Source: CAXXOK01 sp035353615 (GTDB lineage Bacteria > Bacillota > Clostridia > Christensenellales > Aristaeellaceae). From it: a DNA stretch of 64,000 nucleotides. This document shows, one piece after another, positions 7,421 to 16,410 of this stretch. Position numbers and translations under genes: made by a program. The stretch's first letter is position 1. Each line of letters begins with the position of its first letter. The notes beneath the pieces were generated by a model that saw only the letters and a list, made by a program, of their open reading frames with translations, was not told the DNA's origin and searched no databases. Where the stretch lies: assembly GCA_035353615.1 (NCBI GenBank), contig DAOPZY010000009.1:20818-84817 (forward strand), written 5' to 3'.

Positions 7421-9290
7421 CCAGCACTCCTTGCGGGCGCGCGATATCCCGGAACCGCTCGATCAGGGAGGCTTCGTCCAGCCCGGTTTCTACCAGCAGG
7501 CTGCGGTGATCCCCCTGGGACACAAAGCGATCCTCCACGCCGATAGGGTGAATTTCCATCTCGGCTCCGTGGCGGGCGTTGTATTCCAGCACCGCGCTTC
7601 CAAAGCCGCCGTCCAGCACATGCTCCTCCAAAGTAATCACAGGCCGGCCTTTTTCACGCAAACGGTGCAGGCACAAGCCGTCCAACGGTTTCAGGGTGGA
7701 AGCGTTCACCACCTCAATGCTGATATCCTCGTCCCGCAGTCGCTGCGCGGCGTTCAGCGCTGCGCTCACCATGCTGCCCACGGCCAGCACCGTGCAATCC
7801 GTCCCGGAAAGCAGCGAGCGCCACCGCCCCACCATAAACGGTCTTGTGGGGTAGGATGCGTTGGGCGTGACCGCCGTTTTGGGGTAGCGAATCGCGCACG
7901 GCGCGTTCAGGTCCAGCGCGGCGCGGATCATCTCGCTCAGTTCACCGGAATCTGCCGGGGCCATGAGCGTCATATTGGGGATATGCCGCAGGTACGCAAT
8001 GTCGAAAAGTCCCTGATGGGACTGCCCGTCCTCGTTGCCCAGCCCGGCCCGGTCCAGTAGAAAAACAACCGGCAGGTTTTGCATGCACACATCGTGCAGC
8101 ACCTGATCGTATCCGCGCTGTAAAAAGGTGGAATATACAAAGAAGAAAGGCCGCATTCCGCCCTTTGCGAGGCCCGCGCACAGTGTTACGGCGTGTTCTT
8201 CCGCAATGCCCACGTCAAAAAACCGGTCCCGGAACTGTGTTTTGAAGCGGTTGGCCGATGTGCCAAGCGGCATGGCAGCCGTAACGGCAACAATCCGCTT
8301 GTTCTGTTTAGCCAGCGAAATCAGCTCATCCACCGCCACCTGTCCGTACAGCTTGTGGGACCGCTTCTGCACTTCTCCGCTTTCAATGAAAAACGGGGGC
8401 GTGCCGTGAAACTGTTCCGGCGACTTTTCCGCTTTGCGGTAGCCGTAGCCCTTGGTGGTGCAGCAGTGGATGATGACGGGTTCGTCCAGTTGTTTGGCGC
8501 GCGCGAATATTTTTTCCATTGCGTGCACATCGTGCCCGTCAATCGGCCCCAGGTATTTAAAACCCAGCGCCGTAAAGAAGCCTTCGTCCAAAAACAGGGC
8601 TTTCACCGATTTTTTAATGGAATGCACCAGCCGTTCCAGCGGCTCCCCGATGAAGGGAATCTTGAGTAGGCTGTATTTTACGCGTTTCTTGGTGCTGTTC
8701 CAGCTTGCGCTGGCGCGCAGCTGAGCAAAGTGAATGCTCAGCGCGCCCACGTTGCGCGCGATGGACATCTGATTGTCATTCAGGATAATGATAAGTCTAG
8801 TTTTACTGTTGCCGCAATCGTTCAGCGCCTCATAGCACATGCCGCCGGTGAGCGCGCCATCCCCCACAACGGCCACCACGTGGTTCTTTTGCCCCATCAG
8901 GTCGCGGGCGCGCGCCAGCCCCAGCGCGGCGGAAATAGCCGTGCTGGCGTGACCGGTTTCAAAACAGTCGTGCTCGCTTTCGGCACACTTGGGAAAGCCG
9001 GACAGCCCGCCGTAGCACCGAATGCTGTCGAAGCGGTCTGCCCGCCCGGTCAGCAGCTTGTGGGTGTACGCCTGATGCCCAACGTCAAAAACAAACTTGT
9101 CCTCCGGCGTATGAAACACACGGTGCAGGGCAAGGGTAATCTCCACCGCCCCCAGGTTGGAGGACAGATGCCCCCCGTTATGCGATACGGTCTTGATAAT
9201 GGTTTCCCGAATTTCTTCGGCAAGCGCGTCGCACTCTCCGTAGCTGAGGTTGCGAATATCGTCCGGCTGTTTGATTTCCGATAACTTCAA
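7410..9290 (-). CDS. dxs: 1-deoxy-D-xylulose-5-phosphate synthase
   Basis: First enzyme of the MEP isoprenoid pathway: condenses pyruvate with glyceraldehyde 3-phosphate using thiamine diphosphate. 626 residues, the normal length. The ThDP-binding motif GDGALTGGMCYEALN is near residue 147; the N-terminal GGHLSSNLGAVEITLALH and the pyrimidine-domain segment GIAEEHAVTLCAGLA are clear. The start is a TTG at 9290 (reading LKLSEIKQ), with AAAGGAG seven bases upstream. It follows ddl by 12 bases. Confidence 0.96.
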   Translation of the reverse strand: MKLSEIKQPDDIRNLSYGECDALAEEIRETIIKTVSHNGGHLSSNLGAVEITLALHRVFHTPEDKFVFDVGHQAYTHKLLTGRADRFDSIRCYGGLSGFPKCAESEHDCFETGHASTAISAALGLARARDLMGQKNHVVAVVGDGALTGGMCYEALNDCGNSKTRLIIILNDNQMSIARNVGALSIHFAQLRASASWNSTKKRVKYSLLKIPFIGEPLERLVHSIKKSVKALFLDEGFFTALGFKYLGPIDGHDVHAMEKIFARAKQLDEPVIIHCCTTKGYGYRKAEKSPEQFHGTPPFFIESGEVQKRSHKLYGQVAVDELISLAKQNKRIVAVTAAMPLGTSANRFKTQFRDRFFDVGIAEEHAVTLCAGLAKGGMRPFFFVYSTFLQRGYDQVLHDVCMQNLPVVFLLDRAGLGNEDGQSHQGLFDIAYLRHIPNMTLMAPADSGELSEMIRAALDLNAPCAIRYPKTAVTPNASYPTRPFMVGRWRSLLSGTDCTVLAVGSMVSAALNAAQRLRDEDISIEVVNASTLKPLDGLCLHRLREKGRPVITLEEHVLDGGFGSAVLEYNARHGAEMEIHPIGVEDRFVSQGDHRSLLVETGLDEASLIERFRDIARPQGVLDER

Positions 9291-9302
9291 TGCGTTGCTC
9301 CT

Positions 9303-10514
9303 TTAGGCGTTTTTCGCGCCCGATTTTGCGCCGGCCTTGCCGCCTAACGTCAGATTGGTCAGGATATCGGATGTAAAAGCGTAGTTGCTGTTATTCTTTT
9401 CTTCATGGGCGCGCAGGGCATATCCCACCATCCGGTCAACCAACTCCCGGTAGGGCACCTGGCACGGCTCCCACAGGTAAAACGCCAGCGACCCGGGAAT
9501 GGTGTTGATTTCCGTGATGTAAAGGCCGTTATCCTTCGTATCGTACATGTAGTCGATGCGCACGACGCCCTTGCAATCCATATTCTTGAACAGGTCCACC
9601 GAAAGCTTCTGGATTCGGTCGCGCAGTTCCGGCTCAATGGGCGCGGGCAGCACGCGCTTGAGCGAAGCCATGCCTTTGGTGGAGTTGCTGCCTTGGATGT
9701 ATTTATCCATAAAGCTGAGCAAATCTCCGCCGGTCACCGGCATTTCAATTTCGGAGGGCTGAGCCTCGTCGCCGTACCCCAACACCGAGCAGTTCAGTTC
9801 CAGCGGGTTCTCCAGGCCCTTTTCGATCAGCACCTTCCGGTCAAACTCAAAGGCCAGCTCCAACGCCTTTTTAAGCCCTTCCCGGTCTTTGGCTTTGGTG
9901 ACCCCAATGGAGGAACCCAGCATGGCGGGCTTTACAAACACAGGATACGGGAGCGCTTTTTCAACGCCGTCCAGCACGGTTTCGGGCGCGTCCTCCCAGG
10001 TTTTGCGAAGGTACCAACAGCTCGGCAGCACCGGGAAGCCCCCGCCTTGAAAATATTGCTTCATATAAACTTTATCCATGCCCACAGCGGAAGGCGCAAC
10101 GCCGGAGCTGGTATAGGGCAGGTTGCACATTTCCAAAAGTCCCTGAAGCGTGCCGTCCTCGCCGTGCATGCCGTGCATCACGGGGATGGCGCAATCCAGC
10201 CTTGCCACCATCGTTTGTTTGGGTTGCCCAAAAAGTCCCTTGGCCGGCTCCACCGTGGTGAGCGCGCCGGAACCCGCCGTTAAATCCAGATGTACCCTCA
10301 CGATGCCCTTCTGGTTTTCGTCAAAGCCAGCATAGGTTTTCAAATCCAGCAACGGATCGCCGGAAAACCACTCTCCCCGCATGCTGATGTAAATCGGGAT
10401 CACATCATATTTTTCTCGGTCCACCGCTTTCATCAGCTGTAAAGCACTGATGATGGACACCTCATGTTCGCAGGTTCGGCTCCCAAAGATTACGCCCAAC
10501 TGCATTTTGCTCAT
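9303..10514 (-). CDS. ddl: D-alanine--D-alanine ligase
   Basis: ATP-grasp ligase making the D-Ala-D-Ala dipeptide for peptidoglycan. The N-terminus has GSRTCEHEVSIISALQ, the middle MHGMHGEDGTLQGLLEM, and the C-terminal metal-binding signature EINTIPGSLAFYLWEP. At 403 residues it is longer than the usual 300-370; the extra includes an Ala/Gly/Lys tail (GGKAGAKSGAKNA). The substrate loop contains DKYIQGSNSTKGM. I infer D-Ala-D-Ala rather than D-Ala-D-Lac activity from the overall pattern, but this was not tested. The ATG has AGGAGG six bases upstream. It directly follows the MurF-like gene, so the ligase and the enzyme using its product are made together. Confidence 0.93.
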   Translation of the reverse strand: MSKMQLGVIFGSRTCEHEVSIISALQLMKAVDREKYDVIPIYISMRGEWFSGDPLLDLKTYAGFDENQKGIVRVHLDLTAGSGALTTVEPAKGLFGQPKQTMVARLDCAIPVMHGMHGEDGTLQGLLEMCNLPYTSSGVAPSAVGMDKVYMKQYFQGGGFPVLPSCWYLRKTWEDAPETVLDGVEKALPYPVFVKPAMLGSSIGVTKAKDREGLKKALELAFEFDRKVLIEKGLENPLELNCSVLGYGDEAQPSEIEMPVTGGDLLSFMDKYIQGSNSTKGMASLKRVLPAPIEPELRDRIQKLSVDLFKNMDCKGVVRIDYMYDTKDNGLYITEINTIPGSLAFYLWEPCQVPYRELVDRMVGYALRAHEEKNNSNYAFTSDILTNLTLGGKAGAKSGAKNA

Positions 10515-10531
10515 GGTGATTCCTCCTGCCG

Positions 10532-12139
10532 TTATGCTTCTTGATAATGGTCGGGTAAATCGTTCTCGTAAAGCACCGTGTCTTCCTTGCGCACAAAGGA
10601 GCGCAAAAGCACGGTGGACGCATCCAGATTATCGACCCGGTGAATGTTCTGCTCCGGAAAACCGGCTTCCCGGAGGCCGTCCAAAATGGGTTGCGCCCGT
10701 TTTTTACCCACAATGATCGCCACATCCGCTGCGGACGCGATTTCGCGGCCAAACTCGCGGTTGTATTCCGCCTCCCGCGCGCCAAGCTCCACCATGCCCG
10801 GCGTGATGATGATCCGCCGGGACGGAAATTGCCTGAGCACCTGAAGCGCCGCCTTGGAACTGACGGGGTTGCTGTTAAACGCGTCGTTAATCACCGTAAA
10901 GCTGTTGGGGGAGGTGAGCAGTTCCAACCGACTTTTCACCGGCTGTAGCCTTGCCACCGCGTTGGCGATTTGCCGCAGGGTCAGCCCCAGATCGTTGGCC
11001 ACGGCCGCCGCGGTCAGAATGTTGACAATGTTATGCTCCCCAAGCAGCCGGGTATGGCAGGCAATGCTGCCCCTGCCGCGCACGCAAAGCTCAAACGCGC
11101 TTCCCTGTGCGGATACGCTGATGTTCTCGCTCCACACATCCGCGTCGCCCGGGGTCAGGCTCACCAGCGTTTTGGGCTTGTCGGTGCGGTCATACATCGA
11201 CCGGCAGATGCCGTGATCGTCGTAAAAGTAGGCGTGGCCATCCGCCGGGAGCGCGTCGATCAGCTCATACTTGGTTTTTGCCACGCGCTCGATGGTCTTG
11301 AAGGTTTCCAGATGCTGCGGGCCCACCGATGTTAAGACGCCGATTGTCGGTTTCACCAGCCGGCACATTTCCTTGATATCCCCCACATGCCGCGCGCCCA
11401 TTTCCCCCACAAACACCTGGTGGGAAGGCGTCAGCCGCTCCCGGATGGCTCTGGACACGCCCATCGGGGTGTTAAAGCTGGCCGGCGTAATCAGCGTGGG
11501 ATACTTTTCCGCAAGGATCGCCCCGATGATATGCTTCACGGACGTTTTGCCGTAGCTGCCCGTGATGCCAATGCGGATCAGCTTTGGGTTGCTGAGCAGC
11601 TTGCGGCGCGCGTCGCGGAAATAGAACTCGCTGATCGCTTTTTCAACAGGCCATGCCAGAAGGCCGCACAGCGCCACAACAAACGGCAAAGCAAGCGGCC
11701 ACAGCGCGGGAACCACCGCCAGCGGGCTGAGCTCCACGCCGTAGGAAAGCGCGCCCATCGCAAGCGCTGATACCGCGTAGAGCCGTTTCACGCGACCGGT
11801 AAAAACGAATTTCTTTTTTGTCTTTTTTTCGGTGAGCGCCTTGCCAATTCCCACGCCCGCCAGACAGGCCAGCGCAATCAGCCCCGCCATGAAAACCGCG
11901 CCCAGCCAGCCGCCAACTTGGCGCACCGCAAGGTCGTAGATGTAAAACAGCGCCACGGAGGCCGCCGCCGTATACAGCCCGGGTAGCCAGGCGTGCGCCG
12001 GGTTGCGCCGGATTGCCCGGAAATACCCCGGAAACTGATAGCTTTCCAACTGAAACATATGGTAGATTCCCTTTGCCGCAAAAAGGGACATGCCTACGGG
12101 TATCAACGGCAGCAACCAGCGGGACCATTCGACCGACAT
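10532..12139 (-). CDS. MurF-like Mur ligase with N-terminal membrane segments
   Basis: Probable UDP-N-acetylmuramoyl-tripeptide:D-Ala-D-Ala ligase. The Mur ligase ATP-binding motif GITGSYGKTSVKH is near residues 193-205, followed by TPASFNTPMGVSRAI and EMGARHVGDIKEM, and the C-terminal domain contains INDAFNSNPVSSKAAL. Residues 1-180 are unlike soluble MurF: four or five hydrophobic segments (about 8-30, 50-72, 78-100, 125-175) suggest the enzyme is tethered to the membrane. At 535 residues it exceeds typical MurF (about 450). Its start overlaps the stop of the hydrolase gene by one base and it lies next to ddl. It could be a paralog rather than the only MurF of the cell. Confidence 0.8.
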   Translation of the reverse strand: MSVEWSRWLLPLIPVGMSLFAAKGIYHMFQLESYQFPGYFRAIRRNPAHAWLPGLYTAAASVALFYIYDLAVRQVGGWLGAVFMAGLIALACLAGVGIGKALTEKKTKKKFVFTGRVKRLYAVSALAMGALSYGVELSPLAVVPALWPLALPFVVALCGLLAWPVEKAISEFYFRDARRKLLSNPKLIRIGITGSYGKTSVKHIIGAILAEKYPTLITPASFNTPMGVSRAIRERLTPSHQVFVGEMGARHVGDIKEMCRLVKPTIGVLTSVGPQHLETFKTIERVAKTKYELIDALPADGHAYFYDDHGICRSMYDRTDKPKTLVSLTPGDADVWSENISVSAQGSAFELCVRGRGSIACHTRLLGEHNIVNILTAAAVANDLGLTLRQIANAVARLQPVKSRLELLTSPNSFTVINDAFNSNPVSSKAALQVLRQFPSRRIIITPGMVELGAREAEYNREFGREIASAADVAIIVGKKRAQPILDGLREAGFPEQNIHRVDNLDASTVLLRSFVRKEDTVLYENDLPDHYQEA

Positions 12140-12933
12140 CAGGCGTGTTCCTCCGTCAAAAACTGTTTAATAATCAGCACAAAGCGCTGCCACTGCTCTA
12201 AAAAGGCAAAATGGGTGCCCCCTTCAAACACAACCAGCCCGGCGTCCGGAATTTCCTTTTCCATGGTTTGCGCCATCCAGAGCGGAGTTTCCGTGTCGTT
12301 GCTGCCCCACACCAGCAGCGTTGGGGCTTGAATTTGCGCGAGCAACGGGTACAAATCCTCCGATATGACCTTGACAAACGTTTTGCGCATGTTCTCGTTC
12401 AGCTTCACATAATCGGGCGACCCGTAGCGGTTGCGCAGCTTGGTTTGCATGCTTTCCGCAACGGCGGTCAGCGGCGGCAGAGCTTTCACTTTTTCAAAAA
12501 AGGCGTTATACCGTTTGAAACTCGCCGCCCGTTTGCGGGAATGCTCCGATACCGGCTTTTTGATGCCCGCGCCGCCTGTAATCACAAGCTTTTGAACCAT
12601 CGCCGGGTACTTGGCCGCAAGCATGAGGGCCACTCTGCCCCCAAAGGAATGGGCCACAATTTCCACTTGATCCAAACCGTTCTGCCGTAGCAGCTCAGCT
12701 ACCTGCGCGGTATATTCGCCGACCCCCCAGGGCACAGGCGGTTCCTTGCTTTGCCCGTGGCCGGGAAAATCCAGCGTGAGCACCGTGGCGCGATCCGCAA
12801 GCGCGCCTTTGATAAAGGAAAAGGAGGCGCTGTCACAGCCCCAGCCGTGCAGAAAAAGAATCGCAGGCGCGTTTGGGTTTGGGTTTGTTTGCAGATCATA
12901 CTGGATTTGGCAACCGAGAAGGGTCGTCTGCAA
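12139..12933 (-). CDS. Alpha/beta hydrolase
   Basis: 264-residue alpha/beta-hydrolase fold protein. The oxyanion region LFLHGWGCDSASF is near residue 28; the nucleophile elbow is HSFGGRVALMLA (Ser in S-F-G-G) near residue 95; WGSNDTETP holds the probable acid and GGTHFAFLEQ the catalytic His. The substrate is unknown. As first gene of an operon with the MurF-like ligase and ddl it may act in cell-wall precursor metabolism, which is inference. The start is TTG at 12933 with a GGCGG site about eight bases upstream; no ATG is better placed. Confidence 0.82.
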   Translation of the reverse strand: MQTTLLGCQIQYDLQTNPNPNAPAILFLHGWGCDSASFSFIKGALADRATVLTLDFPGHGQSKEPPVPWGVGEYTAQVAELLRQNGLDQVEIVAHSFGGRVALMLAAKYPAMVQKLVITGGAGIKKPVSEHSRKRAASFKRYNAFFEKVKALPPLTAVAESMQTKLRNRYGSPDYVKLNENMRKTFVKVISEDLYPLLAQIQAPTLLVWGSNDTETPLWMAQTMEKEIPDAGLVVFEGGTHFAFLEQWQRFVLIIKQFLTEEHA

Positions 12934-12967
12934 ATCGACACCGCCTTTCCTATCAATAGCCCATGAT

Positions 12968-12973
12968 ATTTTA
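12968..12973 (-). promoter_or_regulatory. Candidate -10 for the hydrolase-murF-ddl-dxs operon
   Basis: TAAAAT on the minus strand about 35 bases before the TTG start. No recognisable -35 at the right distance. Confidence 0.3.
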
Positions 12974-13473
12974 CCCCATAACCCATAAAAAGAAAAGCGT
13001 GAACTTGAAATCCTGTTTACCGTTTAGTTGGGAGCCGTTCTGCGTTGCCGTCGAGGCTAAAATCGCATGGCTTGCCGGGGTGTTTTTTCTCAGGTTCTTT
13101 TCACCGAAATGAGTTTGCACTGGCAGAATGTCAAAACAGCGCCTTCACAATGTATGACAATTAACGGATCCCCGTATGCCTCTGTGCCTAAAACCAATCA
13201 AGCAAACCGCCCGATAGGTTACCGGGCCGTTCGCATCGCGCTTAACGTCGCTGCTCCGGTAGCCTGTATTGATTATGGAAGGAATTATAAAAAGCGAATC
13301 AGCCAATCTTCAAAATATCGCAACCCCGTCCTGCAGACAATTGCCCATAAAACGCGCTATCGCCATGTAGCCGACACCGTATCAGGAACAGGCGGTCGCG
13401 CTCCGCGCTTGTTTGGTTTCGGCACACAGCGCTACGGGTATCATTTACGCAGTCAAGGATCCGTAACCTGCTT
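12974..13473. other. Intergenic stretch without a recognised gene
   Basis: About 500 bases. An open frame runs in from 13067 into the DUF1801 gene, but its upstream part resembles no protein I know and has no ribosome site. A 12-base word AACCAATCAAGC near 13193 also occurs between 43436 and 43904. Confidence 0.5.
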
Positions 13474-13502
13474 TTGGCAAACCCGATTGTACCCGCTACA
13501 AC
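13474..13502 (+). promoter_or_regulatory. Candidate promoter for the DUF1801 gene
   Basis: TTGGCA and TACAAC with a 17-base spacer, about 30 bases before the start codon. Confidence 0.45.
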
Positions 13503-13531
13503 ATTCCCCCATCGCCATACCGGAGGTTAAT

Positions 13532-13903
13532 ATGATGAAAACCGCCTGCTCAACCATCGACGAATACATTGCACAATTTCCCGAGGGCATTCAAGTCATC
13601 TGCCAAAAGCTGCGTGAAACCATCCGTTCCGCAGCGCCGGACGCTACCGAAAAAATCAGCTACGGCCTCGCCACTTTTTATGAAGGGGAAAATCTGATCC
13701 ATTTTGGCGTTATGAAAAACCACATCGGCCTTTACCCCACATCCAGCGGTGTTGCCGCGTTTGCGGACAGGTTAAAAAGTTACCGCACCACCAAAGGCGC
13801 GATTCAGTTTCCACTAAAGGACCCGATCCCCTATTCGCTGGTGTATGACATCGCCGCATTTCGGGTGCGGGAGGCGCGCGAGCATGCAAAACTTTGCCCG
13901 TAA
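13532..13903 (+). CDS. DUF1801 (YdhG/Fra-like) protein
   Basis: Small protein of about 123 residues of the DUF1801 family, whose members include YdhG and the Bacillus iron chaperone Fra (frataxin-like fold). Visible family features are YIAQFPEGIQVICQKLRETIR at the N-terminus, the strand segment EKISYGLATFYEGENLIHFGVMKNHIGLYP, and KGAIQFPLKDPIPYSLVYDIAAFR near the C-terminus. The GGAGG at 13522-13526 supports a start at 13532 or at the adjacent in-frame ATG 13535. A role in iron handling would be inference; nothing nearby supports it. The gene stands alone behind its own promoter. Confidence 0.8.
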   Translation: MMKTACSTIDEYIAQFPEGIQVICQKLRETIRSAAPDATEKISYGLATFYEGENLIHFGVMKNHIGLYPTSSGVAAFADRLKSYRTTKGAIQFPLKDPIPYSLVYDIAAFRVREAREHAKLCP

Positions 13904-14214
13904 GGCTGGGTTGCGCGGATTGACAGCCAATCGACGTTTCAGAGCCAACACATTGCTGCTGACCGCGCGCGTTGGTAGCGTTCTCAGATTTTTCCGTTCT
14001 GACATACAATGCCTTACCTTTCTCCCGGCATACTGTATGTGAATCGCGATCATGCAGGTTCATTTTCACAAACGGTCACCTCGGCAAGGGCAATTTGATA
14101 TGGATGGGCTATTTCCGATTCACCGGATTCTGCGCAGGTTATTCAAAATATATGTACGAACAAATTACCCATTCGCAAGCTGAAAATTCCTCCTGCGAAC
14201 GGAAGATTTTTTAC
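13904..14214. other. Intergenic stretch without a recognised gene
   Basis: About 310 bases. I see no gene, no clear terminator for the DUF1801 gene and no repeat. Confidence 0.5.
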
Positions 14215-14242
14215 TTGACAGACATCGCAATTCGAATACAAT
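14215..14242 (+). promoter_or_regulatory. Strong promoter of the fucose isomerase-like gene
   Basis: Perfect TTGACA, 16-base spacer, TACAAT. The start codon lies 36 bases after the -10, preceded by AAGGAGG. Confidence 0.8.
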
Positions 14243-14278
14243 GTAAAGTAAGGCACCGAAAAAAAGGAGGAAACAACC

Positions 14279-15766
14279 ATGTCAAACGTTCCAGTGATTA
14301 AGCTTGGCGTCGTGGCGGTCAGCCGCGATTGCTTTCCCATCAAGCTTTCCCGCGCGCGCCGCGGCGCTCTCGTAGCCGCATATCAAAAGAAGTACGGTCA
14401 AATCATCGAAGTGGAAACCATCATCGAAAACGAACTGAACGTAGCGCCCGCCCTCAAGGAGCTAAAGGACGCCGGCGCAAACGCGTTGCTGGTGTACCTT
14501 GGCAACTTTGGCCCGGAAGGCCCCGAGACGATTTTGGCGCAGAATTTTGACGGCCCCGTCATGTTCGCCGCCGCCGCCGAGGAAACCAAAGAAACCGTGA
14601 AGAGCGACCGTGGCGACGCTTATTGCGGTATGCTCAACGCCAGCTACAACATCGGCCTGCGCGGGCTGAAGAACGTATACATTCCCGAATATCCGGTGGG
14701 CACCGCCGAGGAAATCGCGGACATGCTGGAGGAGTTCTGTGCCATCGCCCGCGTTGTGCTGGGCGTGAAGGGCCTCAAGGTGATTACCTTTGGGCCTCGA
14801 CCTTACGATTTTCTGGCTTGCAACGCCCCCATCAAACCGCTTTATGATCTGGGCGTGCTCAACGTGCAGGAAAACAGCGAGCTGGACCTGTTCGCCGCCT
14901 TCAAAGCCCACGCGGATGACAAGCGCATTCCTGAAATCATCAAGGATATGGAAAAAGAGCTTGGCGAAGGCAACAAAATGCCTGGCATCCTCCCGCGTCT
15001 GGCGCAGTATGAAGCCACCCTGCTGGATTGGGTGGAGCAAAACCTCGGCGCGGCCAAATACACCTTCATGGCCAACAAATGCTGGCCCGCGTTCCAGACC
15101 GAGTTTGGCTTTGTGCCCTGCTATGTGAACAGCCGTTTTGCCAGCCGTTTGCTGCCGATCAGCTGCGAGGTGGATATTTACGGCGGCCTGAGCGAATACA
15201 TGGTTGCCTGCGCGCTCCAAACCCCGCCCACGATTTTGGACATCAACAACACAGTGCCCGCCGACTTGTATAACGAGGCCATCAAGGGCAAGTATAACTA
15301 CCGCTTGGATGACACCTTCATGGGCTTCCACTGCGGCAACACACCCGCCTGCCATATCCAGAAACCGGAAATGAAGTATCAGCTGATTATGAAGCGCGCT
15401 CTGGAGCCGGATACCGAGCCGAACATCACGCGCGGCACGCTGGAAGGCGACATGAAGCCCGGTGAAATCACGTTCTTCCGTTTACAGGGCGCGAGCGACG
15501 CCACCCTGCACAGCTACATCGCGCAGGGCGAAATCCTCCCCGTGGCCACCGGTTCTTTCGGCGGCATCGGCGTGTTCGCCATTCCGGAAATGGCCCGCTT
15601 CTACCGCCACGTGTTGGTGGAAAAACGGTACCCGCACCACGGCGCGGTCGCGTTCGGCAAGGTGGGCAAGGTGCTGTTTGAGGCCCTCAAGATGCTTGGC
15701 GTAGCCGATATTGATTACAACCATCCCTCCGGCGTGCTTTACCCCAAGGAAAATCCGTTCGCATAA
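14279..15766 (+). CDS. L-fucose isomerase-like sugar isomerase family protein
   Basis: 495-residue protein of the FucI/AraA-like isomerase superfamily, whose members interconvert aldoses and ketoses with a divalent metal. The N-terminal domain has NALLVYLGNFGPEGPETI, the middle VITFGPRPYDFLACNAP, and the central domain CWPAFQTEFGFVPCYVNSR and CEVDIYGGLSEYM. FMGFHCGNTPACH precedes the C-terminal domain, which contains GSFGGIGVFAIPEMARFYRH. The sugar cannot be named from sequence. No kinase, aldolase or transporter is adjacent; it is a single-gene unit with a strong promoter, AAGGAGG site and strong terminator, suggesting high expression. Confidence 0.75.
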   Translation: MSNVPVIKLGVVAVSRDCFPIKLSRARRGALVAAYQKKYGQIIEVETIIENELNVAPALKELKDAGANALLVYLGNFGPEGPETILAQNFDGPVMFAAAAEETKETVKSDRGDAYCGMLNASYNIGLRGLKNVYIPEYPVGTAEEIADMLEEFCAIARVVLGVKGLKVITFGPRPYDFLACNAPIKPLYDLGVLNVQENSELDLFAAFKAHADDKRIPEIIKDMEKELGEGNKMPGILPRLAQYEATLLDWVEQNLGAAKYTFMANKCWPAFQTEFGFVPCYVNSRFASRLLPISCEVDIYGGLSEYMVACALQTPPTILDINNTVPADLYNEAIKGKYNYRLDDTFMGFHCGNTPACHIQKPEMKYQLIMKRALEPDTEPNITRGTLEGDMKPGEITFFRLQGASDATLHSYIAQGEILPVATGSFGGIGVFAIPEMARFYRHVLVEKRYPHHGAVAFGKVGKVLFEALKMLGVADIDYNHPSGVLYPKENPFA

Positions 15767-15792
15767 ACCGATCTTCAGGGTTGTGATTGCCA

Positions 15793-15828
15793 AACGGCGG
15801 AAATGCGCATGCGTTTCCGTCGTTTTTT
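15793..15828 (+). terminator. Rho-independent terminator after the isomerase gene
   Basis: AACGGCGGAAA pairs with TTTCCGTCGTT (one G-U) around a 10-base loop, followed by six T residues, 27 bases after the stop. Confidence 0.9.
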
Positions 15829-16360
15829 GTGTGTCTGTCGGCTTCGGCAAAAGAACTATGACGATGTCCACCCAACCAGCGCAGCCGCGCGTTCCTTTGC
15901 GCCATAACGGTTATCAATAACCGGCGGCTTCCGGTACTTGGTGCTGATCGTCGCATACACGTGCGCATTCGGCACGCTATGTAAAACCTAAGCTGCAACA
16001 CTTTCCCCCACGCCCAGCAAACATCGGATATACTGCGGGTCTTGCGCCTTTGCCAAACAATTTTGGTTTCTTGTTGGGCTTGATTGCCACTTTGCCCCAC
16101 TCCGGCCAACATAAACGGAATATAACCGCGATGCTGTTTCTTTTACCTTCGGTTTTTGGGAAACGCCGCCACAAAGTGGTATTTTATGCGATAGTTTATC
16201 GTTTACCCAAGAACCCGCGCTGCTTTGCAGCCCGTTGCGGTTACCTTACTTTCCAAAGGAAACGCTCCCCATCGGTAACTGTACGCCAAACATGCCGTTC
16301 ATTCCCCCGAGCGTCTTTTTTACTTTCCTGACCCAAAGAATAGCCAAACCCTTCAAAAAG
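15829..16360. other. Intergenic stretch without a recognised gene
   Basis: About 530 bases, rather A+T rich in its second half. Open frames on both strands lack ribosome sites and familiar motifs. I see no RNA gene or repeat. Confidence 0.5.
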
Positions 16361-16369
16361 TGCTATGAT
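16361..16369 (+). promoter_or_regulatory. Extended -10 promoter of the first MATE gene
   Basis: TGC-TATGAT, 41 bases before the ATG; -35 weak. Confidence 0.45.
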
Positions 16370-16410
16370 TGCTTTTCAAAAGGGGGCGGTTGACGGCAAC
16401 GGCCGGAGGC

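Noticed and set aside
13067..13531. N-terminal extension of the DUF1801 protein
   Set aside because: No ribosome site at 13067, unusual composition, and the family domain starts at 13532 behind GGAGG and a promoter.
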